Positions 1 to 8,045 of a stretch of 64,000 nucleotides of DNA are shown here, one piece after another. Source of the stretch: Gp7-AA10 sp035636095 (GTDB lineage: Bacteria > Acidobacteriota > Thermoanaerobaculia > Gp7-AA8); the NCBI GenBank assembly GCA_035636095.1, contig DASPZU010000087.1, positions 81,000-144,999 on the forward strand, in the 5' to 3' direction. The notes beneath the pieces were generated by a model. It was given only the letters and a program-made list of their open reading frames with translations. It was not told the DNA's origin and ran no database searches. The position numbers and the translations under genes are program-made. Every line of letters starts with the position of its first letter. Within the stretch, counting starts at the first letter, position 1.

Positions 1-1
1 G

Positions 2-688
2 TCGCCCGATTACATCGGATGGGATCTCGATGTTTCCGATCAGAAGCGCGTCGACGCCTGGCTCGCGGAGTTCAACCGGTATGTCGCGGAAGGCAACCTG
101 CCGGCGTTCGAGATCATGTCTTTGCCCAACGATCACACCTCAGGGCTCACGCACAACAAGCCGACGCCTCGCGCCTACATGGCCGACAACGACCTCGCCT
201 TCGGCCGCGTTGTGGAGGCCGTATCGAAATCGCCTTTCTGGTGCGACACCGTGATTTTTGTCCTCGAGGACGACGCGCAGAGCGGACCCGATCACGTCGA
301 CTCGCACCGCTCCGTCTTTCTCGCGATTTCGGCTTACAGCCGGGCCGGCGTCGTGCATCGCTTCACGAACACCACCGACGTCCTGGCCACGATCGAGGAA
401 ATCCTGGGACTCGACTCGCTTTCGCAGTTCGATCACTTCGGCCGTCCGCTGCGCGGCATCTTTTCTTCGCAGCCCGACCTCACGCCATACGCGGCCATCA
501 CGCCGAATATCGACATGAACGAGAAGAATCCGCCCGGCCCGGAGCGACCGGAAGTGGGGATGCTCGATTTCTCGCGCCCCGATGCCGTCGACGATGAAAC
601 GTTCAATCGCATCCTGTGGCAGGCGATCAAAGGCGATGGCGTGCCGTATCCCGATGCGAAGCGGGCGCCGACCGCGGTAGGGAACTAA
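2..688 (+). CDS. Phosphoesterase family protein, C-terminal part (5' end outside window)
   Basis: The reading frame is open from the first bases, so only the last 228 residues are visible. The part with EDDAQSGPDHVDSHRS matches the metal-binding C-terminal region of the PF04185 phosphoesterase family (alkaline phosphatase superfamily), in which Asp and His residues ligate the catalytic metals. Bacterial members often follow a YncE-like beta-propeller; whether one is present here cannot be seen. The remaining tail is proline-rich and probably disordered. The stop is followed directly by a large palindromic repeat. Family assignment is good; substrate is unknown. Confidence 0.85.
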   Translation, partial: SPDYIGWDLDVSDQKRVDAWLAEFNRYVAEGNLPAFEIMSLPNDHTSGLTHNKPTPRAYMADNDLAFGRVVEAVSKSPFWCDTVIFVLEDDAQSGPDHVDSHRSVFLAISAYSRAGVVHRFTNTTDVLATIEEILGLDSLSQFDHFGRPLRGIFSSQPDLTPYAAITPNIDMNEKNPPGPERPEVGMLDFSRPDAVDDETFNRILWQAIKGDGVPYPDAKRAPTAVGN

Positions 689-690
689 GG

Positions 691-810
691 CCCCTCACCC
701 GGTCCCGCTCCGCGGGACCACCCTCTCCCCGCTGCGCGGGGCGAGGGCTCTCACGACGCAGTCCCTCTCCCGCTTGCGGGAGAGGGTGCCGCGAAGCGGC
801 GGGTGAGGGC
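691..810. repeat. Compound palindromic (REP-like) element, long copy
   Basis: The outer arms CCCCTCACCC (691-700) and GGGTGAGGGC (801-810) are inverted, and three smaller perfect hairpins lie between them, including GGTCCCGC/GCGGGACC at 701-719. The first half recurs at 37605-37662 and, inverted, at 50188-50245. It fills the gap between convergent genes and its last base is also the first base of the minus-strand stop at 810-812. It could fold into a cruciform or act as a bidirectional terminator, but there is no T-tract. Confidence 0.85.
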
Positions 811-1997
811 TAGGCGAAACCCCGCGGGCGCTCGTCGATCTGCGAGGCGGCGTCGAGAATCGCCGCCGCGTAAACAGGCTCTTCGACCTCGAGGCGCACG
901 GGCTTTTTGGGGTCAGTTTTCAGGGTGATCAAATTCACATCGGCGTTGACGCTGACATCGACGCCGCGGGGGATCTCGATTCTCTTTTTGCCCTCGATGA
1001 TGGTGCGTTTGTTCGTGGCGTGCAGCGTTCCCTGGTCGGTCGGCGTTTCGTAGATGCAGTACTCCTGAAACTGCAGCTGGGTCGTGCATCGCACGCGCGG
1101 CAGTGTTTGCGGCGTGATGGTGCGAACGCGGCGGAATTGATCGACCGTCTTCGCTTCCAGGTCGCCGATTCCAAATACGTCTCGTATCGCCTGGAGCTGT
1201 TGCGCGTGCGATATTCCGAGACGATTGGCCGCGATCAAATGCCAGAGGAGAGTGCGGTACAGGTCGCTCTTGATCGCCCTGGCGTCATCGGGCGTCAATC
1301 CCGACGCTTCGGACACGCGATCGACGAGCTGTCCGGTTTCCTTTGCTCCGCCCGGTCCGCGCTTGCTCAGCGCATCGAAGGCCATCAACAGTGCCGTTCG
1401 CCGCGCGGCTCCGCTCCAGATCTCCATCGGAATGGTGAGGTTCTCTCGCTGGAGTCGGAGTTGAGCGATCGAAGCGTCGTCGCGCGTTTCGCGGACTCGA
1501 TCGAGCGCCGCCATGTAGGCCGCGAGCGATTCGCGATTCCGTTTTTCGATCGCCTCTCGCTCGGCGCGGTCGCGTTCTTCCTGCTCGCGAATCTTCTTGC
1601 GCTTCTGCGCCGTCATGACGATCGGAACGGCGATGGCGATCAGGCCCAGGATCACCTCGATCCATCCCTGCGGGCCTTTGCGCGCAACGACGGCCAATCC
1701 GAGGAGAACGAACACGATACCGAAGGCCATCGACGCCAGGAATCCGTACGATCGCGGCGTCCCATCCGGCTTCAGCGAAGACCAGAAGGGCATGCTGCTG
1801 ATCGAGGGCGCACGCGGCAACGTCGGTGCATGGAACGCGTCGTGACCGCCGAAGAAAAATCTCTCGCCGCCGCGCCGGATGAACTCTCCGGTCGCGCCCG
1901 TGCTCAGCTCGGAATCGTTGTCGACCTCGGACTCTCCCGGCGTCACGCCGAAGCTGATCGAACCGAGCGCCAGTTTTTTTTCGACATAAAACGTCAT
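810..1997 (-). CDS. DUF4236-like membrane protein with two TM helices and coiled coil
   Basis: A 395-residue protein. The N-terminus (MTFYVEKKLALGSISFGVTP and LSTGATGEFIRRGG) resembles the short DUF4236-type domain that often precedes membrane segments. Two TM helices follow at about 84-105 and 112-130, then a charged helical stretch at 131-172. The C-terminal 65 residues (ATNKRTIIEGKKRIEIPRG and after) look like a bacterial PH-like domain. The start at 1997 overlaps the cytochrome c stop by ATGA, which supports it. Codons 5-8 contain a run of eight A (1974-1981 on the plus strand as T), a possible slippage site. Function unknown. Confidence 0.75.
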   Translation of the reverse strand: MTFYVEKKLALGSISFGVTPGESEVDNDSELSTGATGEFIRRGGERFFFGGHDAFHAPTLPRAPSISSMPFWSSLKPDGTPRSYGFLASMAFGIVFVLLGLAVVARKGPQGWIEVILGLIAIAVPIVMTAQKRKKIREQEERDRAEREAIEKRNRESLAAYMAALDRVRETRDDASIAQLRLQRENLTIPMEIWSGAARRTALLMAFDALSKRGPGGAKETGQLVDRVSEASGLTPDDARAIKSDLYRTLLWHLIAANRLGISHAQQLQAIRDVFGIGDLEAKTVDQFRRVRTITPQTLPRVRCTTQLQFQEYCIYETPTDQGTLHATNKRTIIEGKKRIEIPRGVDVSVNADVNLITLKTDPKKPVRLEVEEPVYAAAILDAASQIDERPRGFA

Positions 1998-2350
1998 TTG
2001 AGCGTGTAGAGATAGGCCGAGATGTCGCGGCTATCCGCAGGAGTGACGCCGAGGTTCGGCATCGTGGATTGCGGGTCGAATTTTGTCGGGTTCTGCAGCC
2101 AGTCGATCATCGTCTGCGGATTGTTGGGCAACTTTCCTGCGATGACACTGCGAGAGGCCATGTGCTCGAGTGTCGGACCAACCATTCCCTTCGGTCCCGG
2201 AACGCCAGGAATGTTGTGACACGAATTGCAGCCGTATCGCGCGATCGCTTCCTTGCCGCGCGCCGGATCTCCTCCGGCGAGCGATCGCGCCTCGTGATTG
2301 CAGGCGACGAGAAGCGCGCACGTCATGCTGAGCGCAGCGAAGCATCTCAT
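1994..2350 (-). CDS. Monohaem class I cytochrome c, lipoprotein
   Basis: A 118-residue c-type cytochrome. The haem site CNSCH is at 41-45 and a likely distal Met at 97 (STMPNLG). The N-terminus MRCFAALSMTCALLVAC ends in a lipobox with Cys17, so it should be anchored in the periplasmic face of a membrane and pass electrons to an unknown partner. I chose the ATG at 2350; a longer frame upstream would give a non-signal, basic N-terminus. The signal peptide is encoded by a palindromic repeat (2322-2388). The stop overlaps the next gene by ATGA, so the two are probably translated together. Confidence 0.9.
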   Translation of the reverse strand: MRCFAALSMTCALLVACNHEARSLAGGDPARGKEAIARYGCNSCHNIPGVPGPKGMVGPTLEHMASRSVIAGKLPNNPQTMIDWLQNPTKFDPQSTMPNLGVTPADSRDISAYLYTLK

Positions 2351-2388
2351 GAACGAGATCCTTCGCCGTCGGTGCGGCTCAGGATGAC
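2322..2388. repeat. Inverted repeat of the ATCCTGAGCG...GAAGGATCTC type
   Basis: GTCATGCTGAGC... on the left is repeated inverted as ...GCTCAGGATGAC on the right, around a short loop. Related copies lie at 7958-7982 (half element) and 43186-43219. This copy covers the start codon and first codons of the cytochrome c gene. Confidence 0.8.
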
Positions 2389-2475
2389 GGCTACCATTTT
2401 TGCTGGCAAGCAGATTGCTGTTTGATGTGGTGCAAAGCAAATCGCGGCACCATATTGACTCACTGGAGGCCCCAT

Positions 2476-2697
2476 TTGCAGTTCACCATCGAGAGCCGTC
2501 AGCTTCCGAACTCGTCCGCCGGGGATTCAAAACCAATCATCATCGAAGCCATGAATCCCAAGGATGCCCTCTCTGAATTCGTTCGGCGGAACAAATCAGA
2601 AGTTGTCAGCATGGCGACCCCCGCCAAGGGCCGCGAATCGATCGCCACCATCAAGAAGAACGATGCGGTCTATCTGGTGCGGGTCTACGAAGCCTGA
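2476..2697 (+). CDS. Small hypothetical protein, TTG start
   Basis: A 73-residue soluble protein, not recognised. I start it at TTG 2476 because GGAGG lies seven bases upstream (2465-2469), whereas the upstream ATG at 2422 has no ribosome binding site and would add an unlikely N-terminus. The sequence has a short basic/acidic middle (SEFVRRNKSEVV) and ends VYLVRVYEA. It stands alone, about 75 bp before a receiver gene. Coding is moderately supported by codon use and the Shine-Dalgarno. Confidence 0.6.
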   Translation: MQFTIESRQLPNSSAGDSKPIIIEAMNPKDALSEFVRRNKSEVVSMATPAKGRESIATIKKNDAVYLVRVYEA

Positions 2698-2771
2698 TCG
2701 CGTGTAGGATTTGCATCAAACGCAAAATTTTCGTGGCATTTTTTGCATCTGGAGTATAGATTGATGCCCAA

Positions 2772-3173
2772 ATGTCCCGGTCGGATCCCCCGGTCCCCGG
2801 TTCATCGGTTCTCGTCGTCGACGATGATCAGGCCCTGCGCGGGCTGTTCACGACGCTCCTTTCCAAGAACGGCTTCGAAGTCGACATTGCCGCCGACGGC
2901 CGCGTAGCTTTCGATCAGATCCAACGACACAACTACTCGGTCATCCTGCTCGATCTGATGATGCCGGACGTCAGCGGCTTCGAGTTCCTGGAGAGACTCC
3001 AGCGCGACAGCCCCTCGCTGCTCGAGAAGGTCATCGTCATGACCGGCGCGAGCCATCGAGACGTGCGGAACCTCGATACCTCGCGCGTCTGGGGTCTGAT
3101 CCGGAAGCCGTTCGACATCGACAACCTCGTTTCGTCGACGGTCGCCTGCGCCGAAGGCAAGCGCGGCCACTAG
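2772..3173 (+). CDS. Stand-alone response regulator receiver
   Basis: A 133-residue CheY-like protein with no output domain. The acidic pocket is at D17-D19 (VVDDDQ), the phospho-acceptor is D61 (LLDLMMP), the switch Thr is in VMTGAS and the conserved Lys is in RKPF at about 112. It should be phosphorylated by a sensor kinase that is not in this window. The ending VACAEGKRGH resembles the VACAE stretch in the receiver at 44819-45274. A stop-proximal 8-nt-register palindrome follows. Confidence 0.92.
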   Translation: MSRSDPPVPGSSVLVVDDDQALRGLFTTLLSKNGFEVDIAADGRVAFDQIQRHNYSVILLDLMMPDVSGFEFLERLQRDSPSLLEKVIVMTGASHRDVRNLDTSRVWGLIRKPFDIDNLVSSTVACAEGKRGH

Positions 3174-3178
3174 TCTTC

Positions 3179-3227
<49 letters not shown>

Positions 3228-3234
3228 AGCGAGA

Positions 3235-3963
3235 ATGCCTGCGGTTTACGCGCTCTCCGCCTTCGTGATGACGCTCGCCGGCGGCGCGTTCGCGTTCCGA
3301 TACCAGCGCTATCTGCTCTACATCATGGCGTTTTCGTCGGGCCTGGTCATCGGCATCGCGTTCCTCGATCTCATCCCGGAGGTGACAGCGGCGGCGTTCC
3401 ATGAAGGCATCCCGATTCGGGCATTGATGGTCACGGTGGTGGTCGGATTCCTGGCGATCTTTCTGCTGGAAAAACTGACCATCATCCACAGTGAGAAGCA
3501 GCACGATGCGCCGGGACATCACCACAACGTTGGCCTGGTGGGCGCCCTCGGCCTCTCATTTCACAGCTTCCTGGATGGACTCGCGATCGGGGTCGGCTTC
3601 GAGGCCGGCACGAAGGTCGGGATCGTAGTACTTCTGGCCGTAGTTGCGCACGATTTCGCCGATGGCCTCAACACCGTGACCTTCATGCTCGCGACGCGGA
3701 ACAACGCCGCGCGAACGATCACATTGTTGCTTGTGGACGCCGTCGCGCCGGTCGTCGGCGCTCTTTGCGCCGGCCTGCTGCGACTCGAGCCGCGCATCGT
3801 CGCGTTCCAGCTCTCCTTCTTCGCCGGCTTCCTCCTCTACCTGGGCGCCTCCGATTTATTGCCCCAGGTCCACGAGCGTCCGAAAGCGGGTCTGATCGCA
3901 TTTACGATCGCAGGACTGCTGACTGCCGGCCTGGTCGTGTACGCAATACAATCCCCCGCATGA
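3235..3963 (+). CDS. ZIP-family metal transporter
   Basis: A 242-residue inner-membrane protein with about eight TM helices. The two ZIP signature helices are present: HSFLDGLAIG and, after it, HDFADGLNTV, whose His/Asp residues form the binuclear metal site; a His-rich loop (GHHHN) lies before them. It should move zinc or another divalent metal into the cytoplasm. I prefer ATG 3235 over in-frame GTG codons at 3214 and 3217, which lie in the upstream repeat. Its stop overlaps the next gene's start (ATGA at 3960-3963). Confidence 0.92.
   Translation: MPAVYALSAFVMTLAGGAFAFRYQRYLLYIMAFSSGLVIGIAFLDLIPEVTAAAFHEGIPIRALMVTVVVGFLAIFLLEKLTIIHSEKQHDAPGHHHNVGLVGALGLSFHSFLDGLAIGVGFEAGTKVGIVVLLAVVAHDFADGLNTVTFMLATRNNAARTITLLLVDAVAPVVGALCAGLLRLEPRIVAFQLSFFAGFLLYLGASDLLPQVHERPKAGLIAFTIAGLLTAGLVVYAIQSPA
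3947..3952 (+). promoter_or_regulatory. -10-like box TACAAT inside ZIP 3' end
   Basis: TACAAT ends seven bases before ATG 3960 of the S9 peptidase. It lies within the last codons of the ZIP gene, so the peptidase may have its own leaderless transcript besides read-through. Confidence 0.5.
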
Positions 3964-6056
3964 AACGAATGCTTCTGCTCGCGATTTTCATCGCCGCTGC
4001 CGCCGATGCCCGCTTCATCACCGAAAAAGACATCTTCCGCTTCCAGTGGATCGCCGATCCGCAACTCTCGCCCGACGGATCGCAGATCGCTTTCGTCCGC
4101 GTGACGGTCGATGAAAAGAAAGACCGCTACGACACGTCGATCTGGTCGGTGTCGGCGCGAGGCGGCGCTCCCCGTCAGATGACGACCGGAACGAGCGACA
4201 CCGCGCCGCGCTGGTCGCCGGACGGAAAGTCCCTGGCATTCCTGCGCAGCCTCGAAAAAGATGGCAAGCCGCAGCCGGCGCAGATCTACATCCTGCCGCT
4301 CGATGGCGGAGAACCTCGCGCAGTGACATCACTGTCGCGCGCGATCGACTCTCTGGCGTGGTCTCCGTCGGGGCGGACGATCGCCTTCACTGCGCGCACG
4401 AAGCCGGAGGACGTGGAAGAAAAGAAAAAGGATGAAAAGGAACATGTCAGCGATGTTCGCGTGATCAATCAGGCGACGTATCGATCGAATGGTCCTGGCT
4501 ATCTCGATCCGACGCGGGCGGTCCACATCTGGACGATCGACGTTCCGGTTGCCGACGAGCCGGCCAAGCCCAGGCAACTCACCAGCGGCGATTTCAGCGA
4601 AGGTGAGCCGCTGTGGAGTCCGGATGGATCGCGGATTTACTTCACATCGAATCGCACCTACGAGCCTTACTACGATCGCTTCGACAGCAATCTGTACGCG
4701 ATTCCGGCCGGGGGCGGGGAGATGACGAAGGTGGCCGACATCGAAGGTCCCATCACCGATCCAGCGCCGAGTCCGGACGGAAAATGGATCGCGTTCCGCG
4801 GCACGATCAACAATCCCGTGCATTCGTACCAGCAGGCGGATCTCTACGTCATCAGTAGCGACGGCGGACAACCGCGCAACCTGACGGCCTCATTCGACAA
4901 CGATGTGCTGAGCGGCCTGACAGGCGACCAGGCTGCCCCGCGTGCCGCGCGCGGCGCGCGACCGATGTGGAGCAGCGACTCCACAACGATCTACATCACT
5001 GCCGCCGAGCAAGGAAAGGTCAACCTGAAGCGAGTGGATGTCGCGAGCGGTCGCATGGACCCGTGGACTCAGGGCAATCAGGACATCCTCACCTTCATCG
5101 TCCGCGACGGCCGTGCCATCCTGCTCATTTCGACGCCCAGGATGATCGGCGATCTCTTCGCGATCGACGACAAGGGTTCGCTGACGCGCCTGACAAATAT
5201 CAACGAGAAGCTCTTTTCCGAGATCACGCTCACCGAGCCGGAGGCGATGCTGTACAAGAGCTTCGACGGAAAAACGATCGAGGCGTGGGTCCAGAAACCG
5301 CCGGACTTCGATCCAACCAAGAAATACCCGATGGTCCTCAACATCCACGGCGGGCCGCACGCAGCCTATGGCTACACCTTCGACCACGAATTCCAGTGGA
5401 TGGCCGCCAAGGGTTACGTCGTCCTCTATCCGAATCCGCGCGGCAGCACGAGCTACGGCCAGGATTTCGGCAACATCATCCAATATCGATATCCGGGCGA
5501 CGACTTCAAAGATCTGATGGCCGGCGTCGATGCGCTGCTGGCGAGGGGCTATCTCGATCCGAAGAAACTCGGAGTCACCGGCGGCAGCGGCGGCGGTCTG
5601 CTCACCAACTGGGTCGTCACGCAGACGGATCGTTTCGCGGCCGGTGTCTCGCAGCGCGACATCGCGGACTGGGCGAACTTCTGGTACGTCGCCGACTTCA
5701 CACTCTTCCAGCCGACGTGGTTCCACAAAGCGCCGTGGGAGGATCCCGAAGACTACAAGGCGCGCTCGCCGATCACGTACATCGAGCGCGTCAAGACGCC
5801 GCTGATGTTGATCGAAGGGGAGGCCGACTGGCGCACGCCGCCGATGGCCGGCGGCGAGATGATGTTTCGCGCGCTGAAGTACCGGCACATTCCGACGGTC
5901 ATGGTGCGGTTTCCCGACGAGTCGCACGAGCTGTCGCGCTCCGGAAAACCATGGCATCGCGTCGAGCGACTGCAGTACATCGTCGGCTGGTTCGATCAGT
6001 GGCTCATGGGTCAGAAGAACCCGGCTTACGAGAAAGGGCTTCGCGCGGCGAAGTGA
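3960..6056 (+). CDS. S9 family (prolyl oligopeptidase-type) peptidase 1, secreted
   Basis: A 698-residue serine peptidase. A signal peptide (MKRMLLLAIFIAAAADA) precedes a WD40/TolB-like beta-propeller with repeats such as SPDGSQIAF and SPDGKWIAF, followed by an alpha/beta-hydrolase domain. The catalytic triad reads Ser543 (GGSGGG), Asp623 (EADWRTPP) and His656 (DESHEL). It probably cleaves peptides in the periplasm or outside. The ATG at 3960 overlaps the ZIP stop; the longer upstream frame is not coding. A second S9 peptidase with the same architecture is at 9613-11592. Confidence 0.95.
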   Translation: MKRMLLLAIFIAAAADARFITEKDIFRFQWIADPQLSPDGSQIAFVRVTVDEKKDRYDTSIWSVSARGGAPRQMTTGTSDTAPRWSPDGKSLAFLRSLEKDGKPQPAQIYILPLDGGEPRAVTSLSRAIDSLAWSPSGRTIAFTARTKPEDVEEKKKDEKEHVSDVRVINQATYRSNGPGYLDPTRAVHIWTIDVPVADEPAKPRQLTSGDFSEGEPLWSPDGSRIYFTSNRTYEPYYDRFDSNLYAIPAGGGEMTKVADIEGPITDPAPSPDGKWIAFRGTINNPVHSYQQADLYVISSDGGQPRNLTASFDNDVLSGLTGDQAAPRAARGARPMWSSDSTTIYITAAEQGKVNLKRVDVASGRMDPWTQGNQDILTFIVRDGRAILLISTPRMIGDLFAIDDKGSLTRLTNINEKLFSEITLTEPEAMLYKSFDGKTIEAWVQKPPDFDPTKKYPMVLNIHGGPHAAYGYTFDHEFQWMAAKGYVVLYPNPRGSTSYGQDFGNIIQYRYPGDDFKDLMAGVDALLARGYLDPKKLGVTGGSGGGLLTNWVVTQTDRFAAGVSQRDIADWANFWYVADFTLFQPTWFHKAPWEDPEDYKARSPITYIERVKTPLMLIEGEADWRTPPMAGGEMMFRALKYRHIPTVMVRFPDESHELSRSGKPWHRVERLQYIVGWFDQWLMGQKNPAYEKGLRAAK

Positions 6057-6060
6057 GGTT

Positions 6061-6116
6061 CACCACAGAGGCACAGAGAGAGAAGGTCTTTGTGTACTCT
6101 GTGTCTCTGTGGTGAT
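6061..6116. repeat. 8-nt-register palindrome, long copy of CACCACAG type
   Basis: Seven consecutive octamers, beginning CACCACAG, AGGCACAG and ending GTGTCTCT, GTGGTGAT, run in one register from left arm to right arm. The outer ten bases are perfect inverted repeats. It separates convergent genes and reaches the stop codon of the minus-strand gene (6117-6119). Confidence 0.85.
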
Positions 6117-6680
6117 TCATTCTCTGTTGTGAAAGGCGTCAGCCTCCGCGCGCCAGAGATCTCCGTACCGCATCGGCAGACCTGCTTCGTTCGTTTCGAT
6201 CTCGGCAACGAACTTGCCGCCGGCGCTTTCGTATCGAAAAATTCGATCGCTGACCCGCGCGTATGTCTGCTCCAGAGGTTCGAGTGCAAAGCTCGGAAAA
6301 CGCAGCCAGGCGGCCCGGAGCGATGCCCGATCGCCGACCTGGAGATTGAGCCGCCGTATCGGCAGCAGATTCGTCGATGGGCTGAAGTTGAGGTCGACGT
6401 CGATGCAGCCCGCCACTGCCGCGGTCACTTGTTCGTTCAATGTCCATGAACCGGAATCCGCTCGAATCGTTACGGCAACGCGGAGTTCGCCGACCGACCC
6501 GGAGACCGTCGCGGAGCGTGTCCTCCATGCTGGATCGCACACGATCCGATATTCGAGACGACTCGGCATCGTCTCATGTTTGAAAAGTGCTACGCCGCTC
6601 AGCAGCCAGTCGGATCCCTGGCGCGACAGATCCACGAATTCATGACCCGGTTGATCGAGCCTGCGCCAGAGAACTTTCAT
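6117..6680 (-). CDS. Putative glycolipid-binding family protein
   Basis: A 187-residue protein matching the PF06475 putative glycolipid-binding family along its whole length: WRRLDQPGHEFVDL near the start, then YRIVCDPAWRTRSATV, CIDVDLNFSPSTNLLPIRRL and ALEPLEQTYARVSDRIFRYE. The fold is a beta-sandwich related to lipoprotein carriers; the real ligand is not established. It follows the GT39-type gene with an ATGA overlap (6677-6680), which suggests a joint role in envelope lipid or glycan metabolism. Confidence 0.85.
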   Translation of the reverse strand: MKVLWRRLDQPGHEFVDLSRQGSDWLLSGVALFKHETMPSRLEYRIVCDPAWRTRSATVSGSVGELRVAVTIRADSGSWTLNEQVTAAVAGCIDVDLNFSPSTNLLPIRRLNLQVGDRASLRAAWLRFPSFALEPLEQTYARVSDRIFRYESAGGKFVAEIETNEAGLPMRYGDLWRAEADAFHNRE

Positions 6681-7960
6681 AACGCATCCAATTCGTAGAG
6701 GGCCGACGATCCGAAGTCGCGCACGCGCCGGATCGCAAATCGTCTCGGATCGATCCTGAAAAACGCGAGCGTGCGCGGCAGCGTTTGACCGTAATCGCGG
6801 TTCTCGATCGCGAAGAGTCGTGCGCGATTCACATCCGGATGCAACACTTCGACTCGATGACAGTAGAGAGCCAGCGGAATGTCGGACGGCGGCAGAGCAA
6901 GCACTGGATCGCCCGGACTGGCGCGGCGGTTGAGCTCACGCGTGATCTCGCGAACGGCGCGCAGCTCGCCGGTTTCGCGCAGACGTGAGCTGCTGATGCC
7001 TGCGACGGTCAAGGCAACGAAGACCGCCGCCGCGATGGCCGGCTCGGTCCGACTCCATGGCCACGCCGCGGCGGCCGTGATGAACATCAGCAGCAGGAAG
7101 GGCAGCCAGATTCGCGGGAAGGGCAACACGCGTTGCAGAGCGATGAGGGCCATCACGGCCATGAAGCCGAGCCAGATCGGTTGCCGGCGGACTCCGATCA
7201 CGAATCCGATGGCGACCAGAATCTGAATGACCAGCGGAACGCCGGCGAACATGCTCGACCAGACCGCGGCCGCATACGAAGGGACGCTGCGAAAGAAAAT
7301 TGCGATTGGAAGAGGACGCACGTAGGGATTGGCAGTCAGCGATTCGATCCCGCTGACGACCAGGACCGGCGCGTAGAGGAGGATTGTCAGCACGATCGCG
7401 CCGATGACAGCCACCAGGCCCTTCCTGCGTCCCCACATCGCGAGCATCACGAACGGGTAGAGCATGACCGGCACGGTGAAGAAGCCGAGGGCGGCGGAGA
7501 TCGCGAAGAGGAGAGAGGCCTTGTTGCTGCCGGTGCGGATGATCCGCGCCATCGACGCAATGCAGATCAGAACGCAGCAGCACAGGAGCGTGTAACCGCG
7601 CGCGTCGGTCGAGTAGTCGGCGAGGACAGGCGCTGCTGCCGCCAGCGCCGCCGCCACCAGCGCGCCACGCTCCGAAAGCTCGCGCGCCGCGATGTAGGTG
7701 AGCGGAATGATCGCGATTCCCGCCAGAAATGCCGGCAGTCGCAAGGCCCACTCCGCGCCGCCGAAGGTTTTCCACGCGATGTGCATCAGCACGCTGTGGA
7801 GAATGTGATTGTTAGGCGAGCCATAGATCGTCATCGGCACCCACAGCGGATGCGACGCGTAGTAGATGAAGCTCGCGGATTCGTCCGTCCCCATCGGACG
7901 CGAGAGCATCGGCCACCTGACCACGGCCGCCGCGACCGAGAGAATGATGAGCCACATCAT
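6677..7960 (-). CDS. GT39/ArnT-type membrane glycosyltransferase
   Basis: A 427-residue polytopic membrane protein of the PMT/ArnT type (GT-C fold). The diagnostic acidic pair sits in the first loop (GTDESASFIYY), and about ten TM helices follow with a short soluble C-terminus. Such enzymes transfer sugars from polyprenyl-phosphate donors on the outer face of the inner membrane. I place the start at ATG 7960 or 7957, at the edge of a repeat half-element; an in-frame TTG at 7984 would translate that repeat. Coupled to the following glycolipid-binding-fold gene by ATGA. Confidence 0.85.
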   Translation of the reverse strand: MMWLIILSVAAAVVRWPMLSRPMGTDESASFIYYASHPLWVPMTIYGSPNNHILHSVLMHIAWKTFGGAEWALRLPAFLAGIAIIPLTYIAARELSERGALVAAALAAAAPVLADYSTDARGYTLLCCCVLICIASMARIIRTGSNKASLLFAISAALGFFTVPVMLYPFVMLAMWGRRKGLVAVIGAIVLTILLYAPVLVVSGIESLTANPYVRPLPIAIFFRSVPSYAAAVWSSMFAGVPLVIQILVAIGFVIGVRRQPIWLGFMAVMALIALQRVLPFPRIWLPFLLLMFITAAAAWPWSRTEPAIAAAVFVALTVAGISSSRLRETGELRAVREITRELNRRASPGDPVLALPPSDIPLALYCHRVEVLHPDVNRARLFAIENRDYGQTLPRTLAFFRIDPRRFAIRRVRDFGSSALYELDAL

Positions 7961-7982
7961 CCTGAGCGGAGCGAAGGATCTC
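7958..7982. repeat. Half element of the ATCCTGAGCG...GAAGGATCTC repeat
   Basis: Same sequence type as 2322-2388. Its minus-strand end carries the likely start codon (7958-7960) of the GT39 gene. Confidence 0.75.
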
Positions 7983-8000
7983 AAGATGCAAAGTGTCGCA

Positions 8001-8032
8001 TTTCTCTGTGATCTCTGTGTCTCTGTGGCGAG
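8001..8032. repeat. Single arm of the CTCTGTG 8-nt-register repeat
   Basis: Units TTTCTCTG, TGATCTCT, GTGTCTCT and GTGGCGAG follow an eight-base register as in the right arm of the 6061-6116 palindrome, but the complementary arm is missing. It lies between two minus-strand genes. Confidence 0.6.
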
Positions 8033-8045
8033 ATCTCACGGTGAC

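Noticed and set aside
691..810. Large palindromic element read as a Rho-independent terminator
   Set aside because: The stems are strong but there is no T-tract on either side; terminator function cannot be claimed.
1020..2009. Long plus-strand frames of over 300 codons opposite the DUF4236-like gene and elsewhere
   Set aside because: High GC content keeps antisense frames open; they lack family motifs and are rich in Arg, Ala and Gly.
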